Of a DNA stretch of 64,000 nt, positions 52,325-61,284 are shown piece after piece. Each line of letters begins with the position of its first letter. Position 1 is the first letter of the stretch. Both the position numbers and the translations under genes were made by a program. Origin of the DNA: Lachnospiraceae bacterium (lineage in GTDB: Bacteria; Bacillota; Clostridia; Lachnospirales; Lachnospiraceae); assembly GCA_014804755.1 (NCBI GenBank), contig JAAUZE010000003.1, forward strand, positions 145,969 to 209,968, written 5' to 3'. The notes beneath the pieces were generated by a model, which saw nothing but the letters and a program-made list of their open reading frames with translations, was not told the origin of the DNA and did not search any database.

Positions 52325-52770
52325 AGGAATACAGATTTTATGGCTGGGAAACAGCCGATATAAAGGATGCAAACGGCCTGACACCGAGGGATTATTACGA
52401 TATCTTGTCCAACATCTGGTGTGCTGACACCTGCGCACCGCGGATGAGGAACGAGTGGAGCGTCCATAATCCTACGCTTGGACAGTGTTCGATCACAGCG
52501 TTCCTGATGCAGGACTTCTTCGGCGGCAAGGTTTACGGTATTTTGAGACCCGGCGGAAATTACCACTGTTTCAATGTGGTAGATGGCTGTGTGTTTGACC
52601 TGACCAGTGAGCAGTTCGGAGATGAAGTGCTGGATTACAGCAGCTGTCCGGAACAGTTCAGGGAGACACACTTTGCCAAGGAGGAAAAGCGGCTGCGGTA
52701 TGAATATCTGCGGAAACAGCTTCTGAGCAAGCCGCCGTTTTATTCAATCTCGCACAGTGGAGCAGTTTAA
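52321..52770 (+). CDS. YunG-like protein
   Basis: A 149-aa protein resembling Bacillus YunG: EWSVHNPTLGQCSITAFLMQ, DFFGGKVYGILRPGGNYH and VVDGCVFDLTSEQFGDEV. The Cys in GQC and the His in NYH could form a papain-like or transglutaminase-like active pair, but this is inference. It is translationally coupled to the 61-aa gene. No known role. Confidence 0.65.
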   Translation: MKEYRFYGWETADIKDANGLTPRDYYDILSNIWCADTCAPRMRNEWSVHNPTLGQCSITAFLMQDFFGGKVYGILRPGGNYHCFNVVDGCVFDLTSEQFGDEVLDYSSCPEQFRETHFAKEEKRLRYEYLRKQLLSKPPFYSISHSGAV

Positions 52771-52879
52771 GAAAGATGGATTCGTTGACCGTCTATCGGC
52801 AGTATTTCTTTTGTGGGCTAAAGAAATGCGTTTGCACTGATGTCCCAATAATCTATCTGAGAAGGAGCACAAAACCGTT

Positions 52880-53626
52880 ATGACAGGAAATAGGGAAAGC
52901 AAGAAACATAAAAAAATACATTTTCGTATTGTCAGGAAATGGGCTTTCGCCGGAGCGCTTCTTCCTTATAAATTGTATATCAACGGAGAATATGCAGGTT
53001 TACTGACAAACGGAAAGACATTGGACCTGGATGTTTCGAAATCGGATATCTATTTTATTGATGAATTGTTTGCACCGTATGACGGGAATGCGATTATTTG
53101 TGCATCTGATATGGAAAATTCCGACCTTATTTCTGTTGAAATACGTCGTGCCGGAGGATGGAAAACAAACTCTTATAAGGAATTCTTCGTTTATAAAAAC
53201 GGCGAATATGTCACTTTGCCATCGTTTGATTACACGCATTACGTCCATGTCGGTCATAATGATACCATTCGTTCGGGCTTAACAGAGCAAGAGAAACGAT
53301 TCGCGCGTTGTTTGGAGTTTCGCGAAGCAGTGTCAGATGCAGCAGATGTTTTATGCAGTGAGATCTTGTTTGATATGTTGGATGCGATTAAATGCATCGG
53401 TGCAAAGCAGTACACGATAGCATTTGATACAATCTTGGAACAGTTATTTGCGGGGATCGCCTTGCCGCTCGATGATAACATGCGAAATAATAAAGACATT
53501 GCCGCCAAAATTGAGAAGGCCAATCATATTGTCAGGGATTGCGTAAAATTGAACGGAGCAATGGAAGAACTGCATAAATGTCTTGTAACCTATATCATTG
53601 AACATTTGACGGACAGCCATTCATAA
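52880..53626 (+). CDS. Two-domain protein of unknown function
   Basis: A 248-aa protein. The first 110 residues look like beta-strands (PYKLYINGEYAGLLTNGKTL, ICASDMENSDLISVEI). A stretch resembling a PEGA-like domain is possible. After residue 140 it is helical (EKRFARCLEFREAVSDAADV; AFDTILEQLFAGIAL). GAGAAGGAG stands upstream. No family is named with confidence. The lower GC and neighbours suggest an accessory gene. Confidence 0.55.
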   Translation: MTGNRESKKHKKIHFRIVRKWAFAGALLPYKLYINGEYAGLLTNGKTLDLDVSKSDIYFIDELFAPYDGNAIICASDMENSDLISVEIRRAGGWKTNSYKEFFVYKNGEYVTLPSFDYTHYVHVGHNDTIRSGLTEQEKRFARCLEFREAVSDAADVLCSEILFDMLDAIKCIGAKQYTIAFDTILEQLFAGIALPLDDNMRNNKDIAAKIEKANHIVRDCVKLNGAMEELHKCLVTYIIEHLTDSHS

Positions 53627-53845
53627 CTTATGTTGTTAGGGAAATATTTTCCTGCTTTGAATGGAACAATAGCGTTAGAGAGTAACGACATAAACTTTAA
53701 GTTAAGTTTTATTCTATTTAGGTCAACGTCTGCTTTATGGATTTACCTATTCTGCTGTGGCATAATATGCTCAGAAAGGTGATGCGGTGAGGACTGCAAC
53801 AGGAAACGCGAACCTTTCATCACAAAAGAATATAGGGGAAAGGAC

Positions 53846-55090
53846 GTGAAAATGATGTTTGATAGTTACAAAGCAGGAAAACAGATCGCTTTTTTGCGAA
53901 AGAGCAGGGGCATCACACAGGAGGAACTGGCGCAGAGGCTTTCGGTGAGTCCGCAGGCTGTCAGCAAGTGGGAGAATGGCCACACGATGCCAGAAGTATC
54001 CATACTGGTGGAATTGTCAGAAATTTTAGGCGTGACGATTGATGAGATTCTTTTGCCGACAGGCATCATACCGACTCATGCAAACTTTGAACATGTTTTA
54101 CTGCCATATGATGAAATAGCAGACTTTTCGGGAAGAAAATGGCCAAGAAGTATAGCGTGGCCCGCAATTTTATCGGCAATTAAGCTATTCATGGGGTTAG
54201 AATGTCATAGAGACGCCCAAAAACGACAAATAAATGATGATACGGAATATATCTTACAGTCTGCTTTTATTTCCACCAGTTTCGGTTATTCCTGGGGACA
54301 GGAAATGTCTGAGAAAAACTGTTTGGCAGTATATGGATTAGCCTGTGATGTTTATGACAGTGAGCAGTACACTGCCGAGACACTGATCCGTTTTGCAACA
54401 GAAAATATATTAAAAGGATATCCGGTCATCGTTGAGCCCAAAGAATATGAAGACATTATTTTGGCGTCTGGTTTTTCCCAAAACGGAAAAGTATTGAAAG
54501 GGATACCGTTTTTGGATGGCGATGATGATAAGAATTCGGTTATGTCTTTTAAGCAGCTATATGACTTTCCGGGTTGGTATAAGAAAAAAGGAAAGCTGAT
54601 TCTGATCAAGCAGTCGGCGGATAAGATGAGCGTTGAAGACGCATGTAAAGAGGCTCTGCGTGAAGGATATCGGCTGCTCAGTAATGAAATTCATCAGTTT
54701 GATCAGCCGCTTGTCGGATATGGACTGGTTATATATGATAATTGGAGAAATGAGCTCAGGCTGGAGAATGAAAGAAAACTGGAAACGATAGAGTGTCGGT
54801 TTCCGCACATTTTCATACACTACGAGAATAAGATGCTTATCAAACAATTTTTAGAACTTTGTATTCATACTGTTACCGGGATTGACAAGGAATCGCTTGA
54901 AGCAGCCATAGCAAAATATGGCGAGCTGATCGATCTGTTTGAAAAAGCAATGAATGATTGGCTTAATGAAGAACCAAAAGATATTGCTGCGGCAAAGCAT
55001 GTGCGTCAGGGATTTGACGATATTTTGCGCAGAAGCAGGGGGCTTGAAGCACAAGCATTAAAGAGTTGGGCATCAGCGATAAAGGCTTAG
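53846..55090 (+). CDS. XRE-family regulator with large C-terminal domain
   Basis: A 414-aa protein whose first 70 residues are an XRE helix-turn-helix (KSRGITQEELAQRLSVSPQA, SKWENGHTMPEVSILVELSE). The remainder is a long alpha/beta domain (AFISTSFGYSWGQEMSEKNC, YPVIVEPKEYEDIILASGFS, LIKQSADKMSVEDACKEALR) similar to BtrH-N-like or cysteine-peptidase-like ligand domains found with such regulators. The ligand is unknown. The ribosome site GGAAAGGA lies before the ATG, and ATG 53852 is an alternative start. Confidence 0.78.
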   Translation: MKMMFDSYKAGKQIAFLRKSRGITQEELAQRLSVSPQAVSKWENGHTMPEVSILVELSEILGVTIDEILLPTGIIPTHANFEHVLLPYDEIADFSGRKWPRSIAWPAILSAIKLFMGLECHRDAQKRQINDDTEYILQSAFISTSFGYSWGQEMSEKNCLAVYGLACDVYDSEQYTAETLIRFATENILKGYPVIVEPKEYEDIILASGFSQNGKVLKGIPFLDGDDDKNSVMSFKQLYDFPGWYKKKGKLILIKQSADKMSVEDACKEALREGYRLLSNEIHQFDQPLVGYGLVIYDNWRNELRLENERKLETIECRFPHIFIHYENKMLIKQFLELCIHTVTGIDKESLEAAIAKYGELIDLFEKAMNDWLNEEPKDIAAAKHVRQGFDDILRRSRGLEAQALKSWASAIKA

Positions 55091-55108
55091 AATCACTTTG
55101 AGTGAAAT

Positions 55109-55579
55109 CTACTCCCATTTTTCGGTCAATCGTTTTACATCCACCATACGAGAGCGTATTTCCTGCATATCTTTCGGAATCTCTTTGGTTGGCATATTGT
55201 CATGGATTGACATGGTTCCTGCTTTTTGAGCAGTCTGATAGTACCAAACCTTATATTTTACAGCATCGATGCATTCCTGCAAGCGTATCATTTCTTTTTC
55301 CAGTACCTGTTGTTTCTCGATAAAGAGATTCAAACACTGATTGATATTTTGGTCCCCTTCTAAAAGCCATTCCATATATTGTCGGATTTCGCTGATCGTC
55401 ATACCGCAGCGTTTCATACATTCGATAATATATAATGATTCGATGTTCGTTTTGTTGAATAGTCTTGTTCCGTTCGAATCCCGCTCGATGGAAGGAAATA
55501 AGCCCTCGCGCAGATAATATCGAATGGTATAAGGAGAAAGCCCTGTTTTTTGAGAAACTTCTTTCACTGTATAAAGCAT
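55109..55579 (-). CDS. MerR-family regulator
   Basis: A 156-aa regulator with the MerR helix-turn-helix MLYTVKEVSQKTGLSPYTIR, YYLREGLFPSIERDSNGTRL and IIECMKRCGMTISEIRQYME, plus a long dimer helix. The minus-strand frame stays open upstream through the divergent aldo/keto reductase gene, but the start is ATG 55579, where the family begins. It lies divergent to the reductase and probably controls it by twisting a promoter with a 19-bp spacer. Such regulators often respond to electrophiles or redox signals. Confidence 0.88.
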   Translation of the reverse strand: MLYTVKEVSQKTGLSPYTIRYYLREGLFPSIERDSNGTRLFNKTNIESLYIIECMKRCGMTISEIRQYMEWLLEGDQNINQCLNLFIEKQQVLEKEMIRLQECIDAVKYKVWYYQTAQKAGTMSIHDNMPTKEIPKDMQEIRSRMVDVKRLTEKWE

Positions 55580-55608
55580 ATCGGTCTCCAAAATATGTAA
55601 AAATAGTA

Positions 55609-55649
55609 TTGACTGATAGTATACTGTCAAGCTTATGATAGTACTATCA
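55609..55649 (+). promoter_or_regulatory. MerR-type promoter and operators for the aldo/keto reductase
   Basis: TTGACT (55609-55614), a 19-bp spacer and TATGAT (55634-55639). An imperfect dyad TTGAC...GTCAA lies in the spacer (55609-55630) and a perfect palindrome TGATAGTACTATCA overlaps the -10 (55636-55649). Confidence 0.8.
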
Positions 55650-55705
55650 ACAAGAAAAATCAATGTTGAGTTTGTAATCATAATGAAAGAAGAAGGGAGA
55701 AAAAT

Positions 55706-56854
55706 ATGGCACTGAAAAGTAATCTTGGGTTTGGTATGATGAGGCTTCCTGTTAAAGATGGGAATCCAACGGATTTTGATTATGAGCAGTTGTTTCAGAT
55801 GGTGGATACCTACATGGAAGCAGGCTTTCATTACTTTGATACCAGCTATGTGTATCATAATGGAAAAAGCGAAGAAGCAGCAAGAAAAGCCGTAGTAGAA
55901 AGATATCCCAGAGATCAATTTACGGTTGCGACCAAATTTCCTACTTTTAATTTGAAAAAGGAAGAGGAGATCGAACCAATTTTTGACAGTCAGCTCAAAA
56001 ATCTTGGGGTAGATTATATTGATTATTATCTTTTGCACAATTTTCAGAATGTCTATTATGACGGGATTGATGGGAAAGGCGGTGTGGTAAAGACCTGTCA
56101 TCTTTTTGATCATGCTCTGAAATGGAAGGAGGAAGGAAAGATCCGTCATCTTGGATTTTCTTTTCATTCCTCTGCAGCGCTTCTTGATCGGATTTTGACA
56201 GAGCACCCGGAAGTAGAATTTGTACAGATAGCACTGAATTACATTGATTGGGAGAGCGAATTTGTACAGGCAAAAGAATGTTATGAAGTGATACGAAAGC
56301 ATGGGAAGCTGGTTATTATTATGGAACCCGTCAAAGGCGGCGGTCTTGCAGCGGTACCGGCAAGCGTTGAGAAAGCACTAAAAGAGATGAATCCGGATGC
56401 GTCTGTCGTTTCGTGGGCGCTGCGTTTCGCAGGCAGTCTGGATGGTGTACTCTGCAATTTATCCGGCATGTCTACGGTTGACCAGGTGAAAGAGAATATA
56501 CGGTCAGTCAATGACTTGGATCCACTCACGGAGGAAGAGAAAGTAAAACTCCGTGAAATCGTAAGAATCTACAAGGATGCAGGACCGATCGGAGCAGATT
56601 TGAGTCGTTTTGATGGGCTAAAGCTGCATGGTGCTCCTGTTACCGGAATCATGGAGGCTTATAATATGTGCCAACTTCAACCGGACCCGGGCTTTTCGGA
56701 TGATAACAACTATCTGAAGAACGTGATCGCGGAGCAGGCGCATCTGGATTGTTTTGGGGAGCTGCCGGCTGAGAACGTGATTCTTGCAGATGGAACAGAT
56801 GTGACGGAGGAAGTCCTGAAGGCAGAGAAATGGCTGATTGAGCACAGCTTTTAA
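55706..56854 (+). CDS. Aldo/keto reductase, MerR-controlled
   Basis: A 382-aa aldo/keto reductase with GFGMMRLPVKDGN, tetrad Asp and Tyr in HYFDTSYVYHNGKSE, Lys in VATKF and His in YYLLHNF. The C-terminal region has DGVLCNLSGMSTVDQVKENI in the nucleotide-binding position. It lacks the 4Fe-4S tail of the closest class. GAAGAAGGGAG precedes the ATG. Directly downstream is an epimerase gene, and the two likely form an operon that is turned on by MerR. Confidence 0.9.
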   Translation: MALKSNLGFGMMRLPVKDGNPTDFDYEQLFQMVDTYMEAGFHYFDTSYVYHNGKSEEAARKAVVERYPRDQFTVATKFPTFNLKKEEEIEPIFDSQLKNLGVDYIDYYLLHNFQNVYYDGIDGKGGVVKTCHLFDHALKWKEEGKIRHLGFSFHSSAALLDRILTEHPEVEFVQIALNYIDWESEFVQAKECYEVIRKHGKLVIIMEPVKGGGLAAVPASVEKALKEMNPDASVVSWALRFAGSLDGVLCNLSGMSTVDQVKENIRSVNDLDPLTEEEKVKLREIVRIYKDAGPIGADLSRFDGLKLHGAPVTGIMEAYNMCQLQPDPGFSDDNNYLKNVIAEQAHLDCFGELPAENVILADGTDVTEEVLKAEKWLIEHSF

Positions 56855-56874
56855 GTTGGGAAGGAGGACTCAAA

Positions 56875-57885
56875 ATGAAAGCATTGATCATCGGCGGAAC
56901 AGGAACGATCAGCAGCGCGGTGGTGCGCAGACTTCTTGAAAAGAAATGGGAGGTCTATGTCATCAACAGAGGCACGAAACCGCTGCCGGAGGGCGTGATT
57001 TCTATCATTGCAGATATGAATGACGAGCAGCTTGTCGCAGAAAAGATCAAGGGTATGACCTTTGATGTTGTATGCGAATTCATCGGTTTTGTTCCCGCAC
57101 AGGTGGAGAGGGATTATAGACTGTTTGCCGGCAAAACAAACCAGTATATTTACATCAGTTCCGCTTCGGCATACCACAAGCCCGCAAGCAATTATATCAT
57201 CACTGAGGGAACGAGCCTGGCCAATCCTTACTGGCAGTATTCAAGAGATAAGATTGCCTGTGAGGAATTCCTCATGAAAATGTATCGCGAGAGCGGCTTC
57301 CCTGTGACAATTGTTCGTCCCAGCCATACATATGACGAGAAAAATATTCCTTTGGGTGTACACGGCAAAAATGGCTTTTGGCAGGTGATCAAGCGTATAC
57401 AGGCCGAGAAACCGGTTATCATTCAAGGTGACGGTACTTCGCTGTGGACGCTGACCTTCAATGCAGATTTTGCGGTTGGTTTTGTAGGGCTAATGGCAAA
57501 TCCTCATGCGATTGGCGAGGCATTCCACATCACCTCGGATGAATCTTTAAGCTGGAATCAGATTTATGAAACAATTGCGCAGGCGCTGGGCGTTAAGCTG
57601 TACCCATACCATGTTGCTTCAGAATTTCTAAACAGTGTCGGACCTGACTATGATTATGAAGGCAGCCTGACAGGCGATAAGTCAGTATCGGTCGTATTTG
57701 ATAACAGCAAGTTGAAAAGAGCGGTTCCCGAATTTAAGCCTGTGATCAGCTTTGCAGAAGGCGTGAGAATTGCGCTGGATTATGTGTTGGCTCATCCCGA
57801 GTGCCAAAAAGATGATTTGGAATTTGACCGGTGGTGTGATAAGGTAATTGATACACTCGAAAGGGCAAAAGCAGAATTCAAGTAG
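56875..57885 (+). CDS. NAD(P)-dependent epimerase/dehydratase (extended SDR)
   Basis: A 336-aa Rossmann enzyme with GGTGTISSAV at the N-terminus (TGxxGxxG-like with variations), VCEFIGFVPAQVERD, and the SDR Tyr/Lys pair in YWQYSRDKIACEEF. The GDGTSLWTLTFNADFAVGFV patch also fits the family. The substrate is not predicted. Only 20 bp separate it from the aldo/keto reductase, and GGAGG stands before the ATG. A hairpin follows at 57921-57952. Confidence 0.88.
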   Translation: MKALIIGGTGTISSAVVRRLLEKKWEVYVINRGTKPLPEGVISIIADMNDEQLVAEKIKGMTFDVVCEFIGFVPAQVERDYRLFAGKTNQYIYISSASAYHKPASNYIITEGTSLANPYWQYSRDKIACEEFLMKMYRESGFPVTIVRPSHTYDEKNIPLGVHGKNGFWQVIKRIQAEKPVIIQGDGTSLWTLTFNADFAVGFVGLMANPHAIGEAFHITSDESLSWNQIYETIAQALGVKLYPYHVASEFLNSVGPDYDYEGSLTGDKSVSVVFDNSKLKRAVPEFKPVISFAEGVRIALDYVLAHPECQKDDLEFDRWCDKVIDTLERAKAEFK

Positions 57886-57920
57886 ATAAAAAAGAAAGTA
57901 CAGAAAGCAAATCCCAATAG

Positions 57921-57952
57921 AATTCCCCGTCGGGTAATCCCCACGGGGAATT
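57921..57952 (+). terminator. Hairpin after the epimerase
   Basis: AATTCCCCG and CGGGGAATT form a 9-bp stem with an inner loop; a short T-run follows. The gap 57953-58142 shows no gene. Confidence 0.6.
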
Positions 57953-58142
57953 TGCAATGAATAGGATAATTCAAGGGATAATACCGCCTTCGAGCGCTGT
58001 ATTGATATTATGAGCAGATTGATAATGAAATACGGACCGGATATGTTGGAAAAACGGAATCGAGACAATATATGACATACGCGTTGCGAAGAATCTCATC
58101 ATGTGATATGATATATATCGCAATGCGTGGAGGAATAAAAAT

Positions 58143-58304
58143 ATGGATATAGCAAAAAGAATAACGGAACTTCGTGAAGAGGCGGGCGACAACAGGAGAG
58201 AATTTTCGATTCATGCGGGGCATCTGCGGAGATATCGTTCATACCCAAATTTGATGTGGAGAATGAATAATGATATATGCCAATGTATCTCAAATTATCT
58301 TTAA
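58143..58304 (+). pseudogene. Truncated copy of the small HTH gene
   Basis: The frame begins MDIAKRITELREEAGDNRRE just like the gene at 58837. After HAG it diverges into unrelated residues and stops at 58304. GGAGG stands before the ATG. The first 80 bp (58141-58220) are nearly identical to 58835-58914. Confidence 0.75.
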
Positions 58305-58740
58305 AAATAGGCAGAATATACCTTGGAATGAGGTTGAGCAATATCTGAAAAAATACATAGGAAAATCATTTGTGGTAAAAGAGTACGGGGATGTGATTCA
58401 CATTGCTGGAGAATTTCCGGACGAATTCACGGAATCGCAATATACGAAAAAACTTCGAGGCGGACTCGCGAAAGCAAAAGCAAACTCTGGACAAGTTATT
58501 GGTGAAATGATTGAAAATGCCCAAAATAGGCGTTGGATAGAGAATAAGGATGAAAAGCATAAAAAAGAAGCAAGTGGCGGTTGGTACAGATATGATGTGG
58601 CATTCATGATACCTATAGATGATGCCGGAACCATGCGGAGGAATGCATATCAGGCAACAGCAGTTGTCAGAATTAAGAAAGATAAGCTCTACTTATATGA
58701 CGTCATAAACATAAAAAAAGAAGCGAGTACGCCGCTTTAG
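58270..58740 (+). CDS. LPD3-like protein from a mobile element
   Basis: A 156-aa protein recalling the C-terminal (LPD3-like) domain of large polyvalent phage or ICE proteins: EYGDVIHIAGEFPDEFTESQ, KLRGGLAKAKANSGQVIGEM, and the closing LYLYDVINIKKEASTPL. The family name is from memory and carries low certainty. GGAG lies 9 nt before the ATG. It lies between two partial copies of the small HTH gene, so it is probably foreign cargo. It is not clear whether the toxin-like or the binding role applies. Confidence 0.55.
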   Translation: MIYANVSQIIFKNRQNIPWNEVEQYLKKYIGKSFVVKEYGDVIHIAGEFPDEFTESQYTKKLRGGLAKAKANSGQVIGEMIENAQNRRWIENKDEKHKKEASGGWYRYDVAFMIPIDDAGTMRRNAYQATAVVRIKKDKLYLYDVINIKKEASTPL

Positions 58741-58836
58741 TCCGAAGACCGTACGGTAAAAACCGCTTCCCTTTTAAACGAGATTATCATGAAGTTTATC
58801 TGATGTCAAGAAAATTTTAAAAGGAGCAACAGCAAT

Positions 58837-59028
58837 ATGGATATAGCAAAAAGAATAACGGAACTTCGTGAAGAGGCGGGCGAGAACAGGAGAGAATTTT
58901 CTGTTCATACGGGGATACCTGTCCGCACATTGGAAGACTGGGAAGCGGGGCGGCGTACTCCGCCGGAATACATTCCGCGGCTGATAGAGTATCAGATGAA
59001 GTATGAGAAGTTGGCGAATAAAAAGTAA
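58837..59028 (+). CDS. Small HTH-like protein
   Basis: A 63-aa protein. Residues 15-40 (ENRREFSVHTGIPVRTLEDW) fit an XRE-like helix-turn-helix, with a conserved DWEAGRRTPPEYIP tail. AAGGAG stands before the ATG. Its first 25 codons are repeated upstream at 58143. It could be an element-borne regulator or part of a plasmid-type repressor. Confidence 0.72.
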   Translation: MDIAKRITELREEAGENRREFSVHTGIPVRTLEDWEAGRRTPPEYIPRLIEYQMKYEKLANKK

Positions 59029-59127
59029 TTTTAACCGTATCGGATTCGATACGGTTAAAGAAAGGAATGTAAAGTTATCGAATTTATAAACGATTTCAAA
59101 GCGATGAAATCGAGAGGGAACTTCCTG

Positions 59128-59907
59128 ATGAAGAAGAATAAATTTGAATGTGTAAGAGAAGGCTTAACGATTCGTGGTATGGAATTTAGACCGCAGGGCG
59201 ATCACCTGCCGATCGCGATCATTTGTCATGGTTTCATGGCGAATCACAAAACGGTTGTGCATTATGCAAAAGCATTTGCCGAAGCAGGATATGCTTCTTA
59301 TTGTTTTGATTTTATCGGGGGCTCCGTAATGATGAGTAAAAGCGACGGAAAAACCACGGACATGTCGGTCATTACGGAGACACGAGATTTGGAGAGCGTG
59401 ATTGAATATACCCAAAATCTTGAATATACCGATGAAAAAGAGATTGTCCTAATGGGGTGCAGTCAGGGCGGTTTTGTAGCGGCGTTAACAGCGGCTAAAT
59501 TAAAAGAAAAGATAGCCAGACTCATATTATTTTATCCTGCGCTGTGTATACCCGATGACGCCAGAGCGGGCAAAATGATGTTTGCGAAATTTGATCCGGC
59601 GAATGTGCCGGACACGTTTTATTGCGGACCGATGAAACTGGGAAAATGTTACGTCTCCGATGTGTTGAACATGGATCCGTATGAGGAAATCAAAGAATAT
59701 GCAGGACCGGTCTTAATAGTTCATGGATCCAATGATAAAATTGTGAAAACGGACTATATTGAAAGGGCCTGTGAAGTATATCGAAAGAGAGATTCAAAAG
59801 AAGAAGTGAGATTACATATAATCGAAAAAGGAAATCATGGGTTTACCAAAAAACACGATCAGATTGCGATCGGTTATATAAAGGAGTTTATAGGTGACAT
59901 GACATAG
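59128..59907 (+). CDS. Alpha/beta hydrolase
   Basis: A 259-aa serine hydrolase of the dienelactone/acyl-esterase type. The nucleophile is in MGCSQGGFVAAL (G-x-S-x-G), the acid in VHGSNDKIV and the His in KGNHGF. ICHGFMANHKTVVHYAKAFA carries the oxyanion HG motif. The start at 59128 (MKKNKFECVREG) follows GAGGGAAC; an in-frame ATG at 59104 is a weaker choice. No neighbour suggests a substrate. Confidence 0.88.
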   Translation: MKKNKFECVREGLTIRGMEFRPQGDHLPIAIICHGFMANHKTVVHYAKAFAEAGYASYCFDFIGGSVMMSKSDGKTTDMSVITETRDLESVIEYTQNLEYTDEKEIVLMGCSQGGFVAALTAAKLKEKIARLILFYPALCIPDDARAGKMMFAKFDPANVPDTFYCGPMKLGKCYVSDVLNMDPYEEIKEYAGPVLIVHGSNDKIVKTDYIERACEVYRKRDSKEEVRLHIIEKGNHGFTKKHDQIAIGYIKEFIGDMT

Positions 59908-59953
59908 TGATTCTATTTTTTAACATTATTAGCTGATCGGAGACAATGGAATC

Positions 59954-60757
59954 GTGAAAGAAGAGAAATTGGATTTGGATGATCATAAGGTTTTAGAGGC
60001 TGCCATGGAGGCGGGGCATATCCTGCTGGAAAACGGAGCGGAGATCGCCAGAGTAGAAGAGACTATGGAGCGGATATGCCAACATTTCGGCGTGGAGTAC
60101 GAAGATTTTTTTGTACTAAGCAATGGTATTTTTACGACAGGAAGCCGGAATCCGAATAGTCCGGGCGGACAGTATGCAAGGGTTCAGCATATTCCGGTGA
60201 AAGGGACACAGCTTGATAAGGTCGTGGCGGTCAATCAGCTTTCCAGGGAAGTGTCAGAAGGGCATTATAGCATTGAGCAGACGAAAGAGGGACTGGAGAA
60301 AATACGCCGCATGCCGGGAAAAAGTTTTCACATGCAGGTACTGGCATCAGGAGTGGGCAGCGCCTGTTTTTGTTATCTTTTTGGCGGAAGTCTGACGGAC
60401 AGCGTGGTGGCATTTGCGGCGGGAGTTGTATTATATGTATTTGTTTTGCTTGTCGGTACATCCCGCATGTCCAAGATTACGAAAAATATATGCGGCAGTG
60501 CATTGGCTACCCTTATCTGTATCCTTAGTTATTGGCTGGGACTGGGAGAAAATCTCAGCCATATGATCATAGGCTCGATCATTCCATTGGTACCCGGAGT
60601 CCCGTTCACCAATGGAATCCGTGACATTGCAAACGGAGATTATATTTCCGGAGCTGTGCGGCTTTTGGATGCAACTTTGGTGTTTTTGTGCGTGGCAATT
60701 GGCGTAGGTGTGATGTTTCTTATTTATCATCGCGTTTTTGGAGGGCTGCTGTTATGA
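59954..60757 (+). CDS. ThrE-type exporter, large subunit
   Basis: The N-terminal half of the two-part ThrE (threonine/serine) exporter. The soluble part has LEAAMEAGHILLENGAEIARVEET and RICQHFGVEYEDFFVLSNGI. Five membrane helices follow with GSIIPLVPGVPFTNGIRDIA, the family signature. It starts at GTG 59954 behind CGGAG. The small-subunit gene follows with a 4-bp overlap. The pair should export amino acids or a related small compound. Confidence 0.9.
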   Translation: MKEEKLDLDDHKVLEAAMEAGHILLENGAEIARVEETMERICQHFGVEYEDFFVLSNGIFTTGSRNPNSPGGQYARVQHIPVKGTQLDKVVAVNQLSREVSEGHYSIEQTKEGLEKIRRMPGKSFHMQVLASGVGSACFCYLFGGSLTDSVVAFAAGVVLYVFVLLVGTSRMSKITKNICGSALATLICILSYWLGLGENLSHMIIGSIIPLVPGVPFTNGIRDIANGDYISGAVRLLDATLVFLCVAIGVGVMFLIYHRVFGGLLL

Positions 60758-61212
60758 TCGGTCAGATGATTGCCGCTGTTTTTGGAACGGTAGCGTTTTC
60801 GGTTCTTTTTGGCGTGCCGCGGCAATATTATATTTATTGCGGTTTTGTGGGCGGGGCGGGCTGGGTGCTTTACTCGCTCCTGACCGTATATGCCCATTGT
60901 ACGGCCACGGAAGCAACATTTTTTGCGGCGTTTTTGGTGGTGCTGTTGTCCCGTTTTCTGGCAGTCTGGGAGAGGTGCCCGGCGACCGTGTTTTTGACTA
61001 CCGGGATTTTTCCGCTGGTGCCGGGCGCAGGAATTTATTGGACGGCATATTATCTTGTGACGGACCGTTTGGCGGAGGCTGCAGACAATGGGTTTGCGGC
61101 GATCAAGGCCGTTTTTGCGATCGTGTTGGGAATTGTGTTGGTATTCGAGGTGCCGGACAGCTTTTTTAAGTTGAAAAAAGAGAAGACAAATCTGCCGGAA
61201 AAGAGAAGTTGA
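60754..61212 (+). CDS. ThrE-type exporter, small subunit (DUF3815)
   Basis: A 152-aa membrane protein with five helices, GTVAFSVLFGVPRQYYIYCG near the start and the matching FPLVPGAGIYWTAYYLVTDR signature. It begins at ATG 60754, which overlaps the large-subunit stop (ATGA). Together they equal full-length ThrE. Confidence 0.9.
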   Translation: MIGQMIAAVFGTVAFSVLFGVPRQYYIYCGFVGGAGWVLYSLLTVYAHCTATEATFFAAFLVVLLSRFLAVWERCPATVFLTTGIFPLVPGAGIYWTAYYLVTDRLAEAADNGFAAIKAVFAIVLGIVLVFEVPDSFFKLKKEKTNLPEKRS

Positions 61213-61232
61213 TCAAAACTTTTTGGATATAA

Positions 61233-61267
61233 AAAGCAGTTGCTGCAAAATCCGCAGCAACTGCTTT
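61233..61267. terminator. Bidirectional terminator
   Basis: AAAGCAGTTGCTGC and GCAGCAACTGCTTT form a 14-bp perfect stem, for thrE on the plus strand and the repeat-protein gene on the minus strand. Confidence 0.85.
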
Positions 61268-61284
61268 ATGCGATTTCCGTTGTC

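Noticed and set aside
55580..56302. Long N-terminal extension of the MerR gene
   Set aside because: It runs antisense through the aldo/keto reductase gene; MerR proteins begin at the helix-turn-helix, as at 55579.
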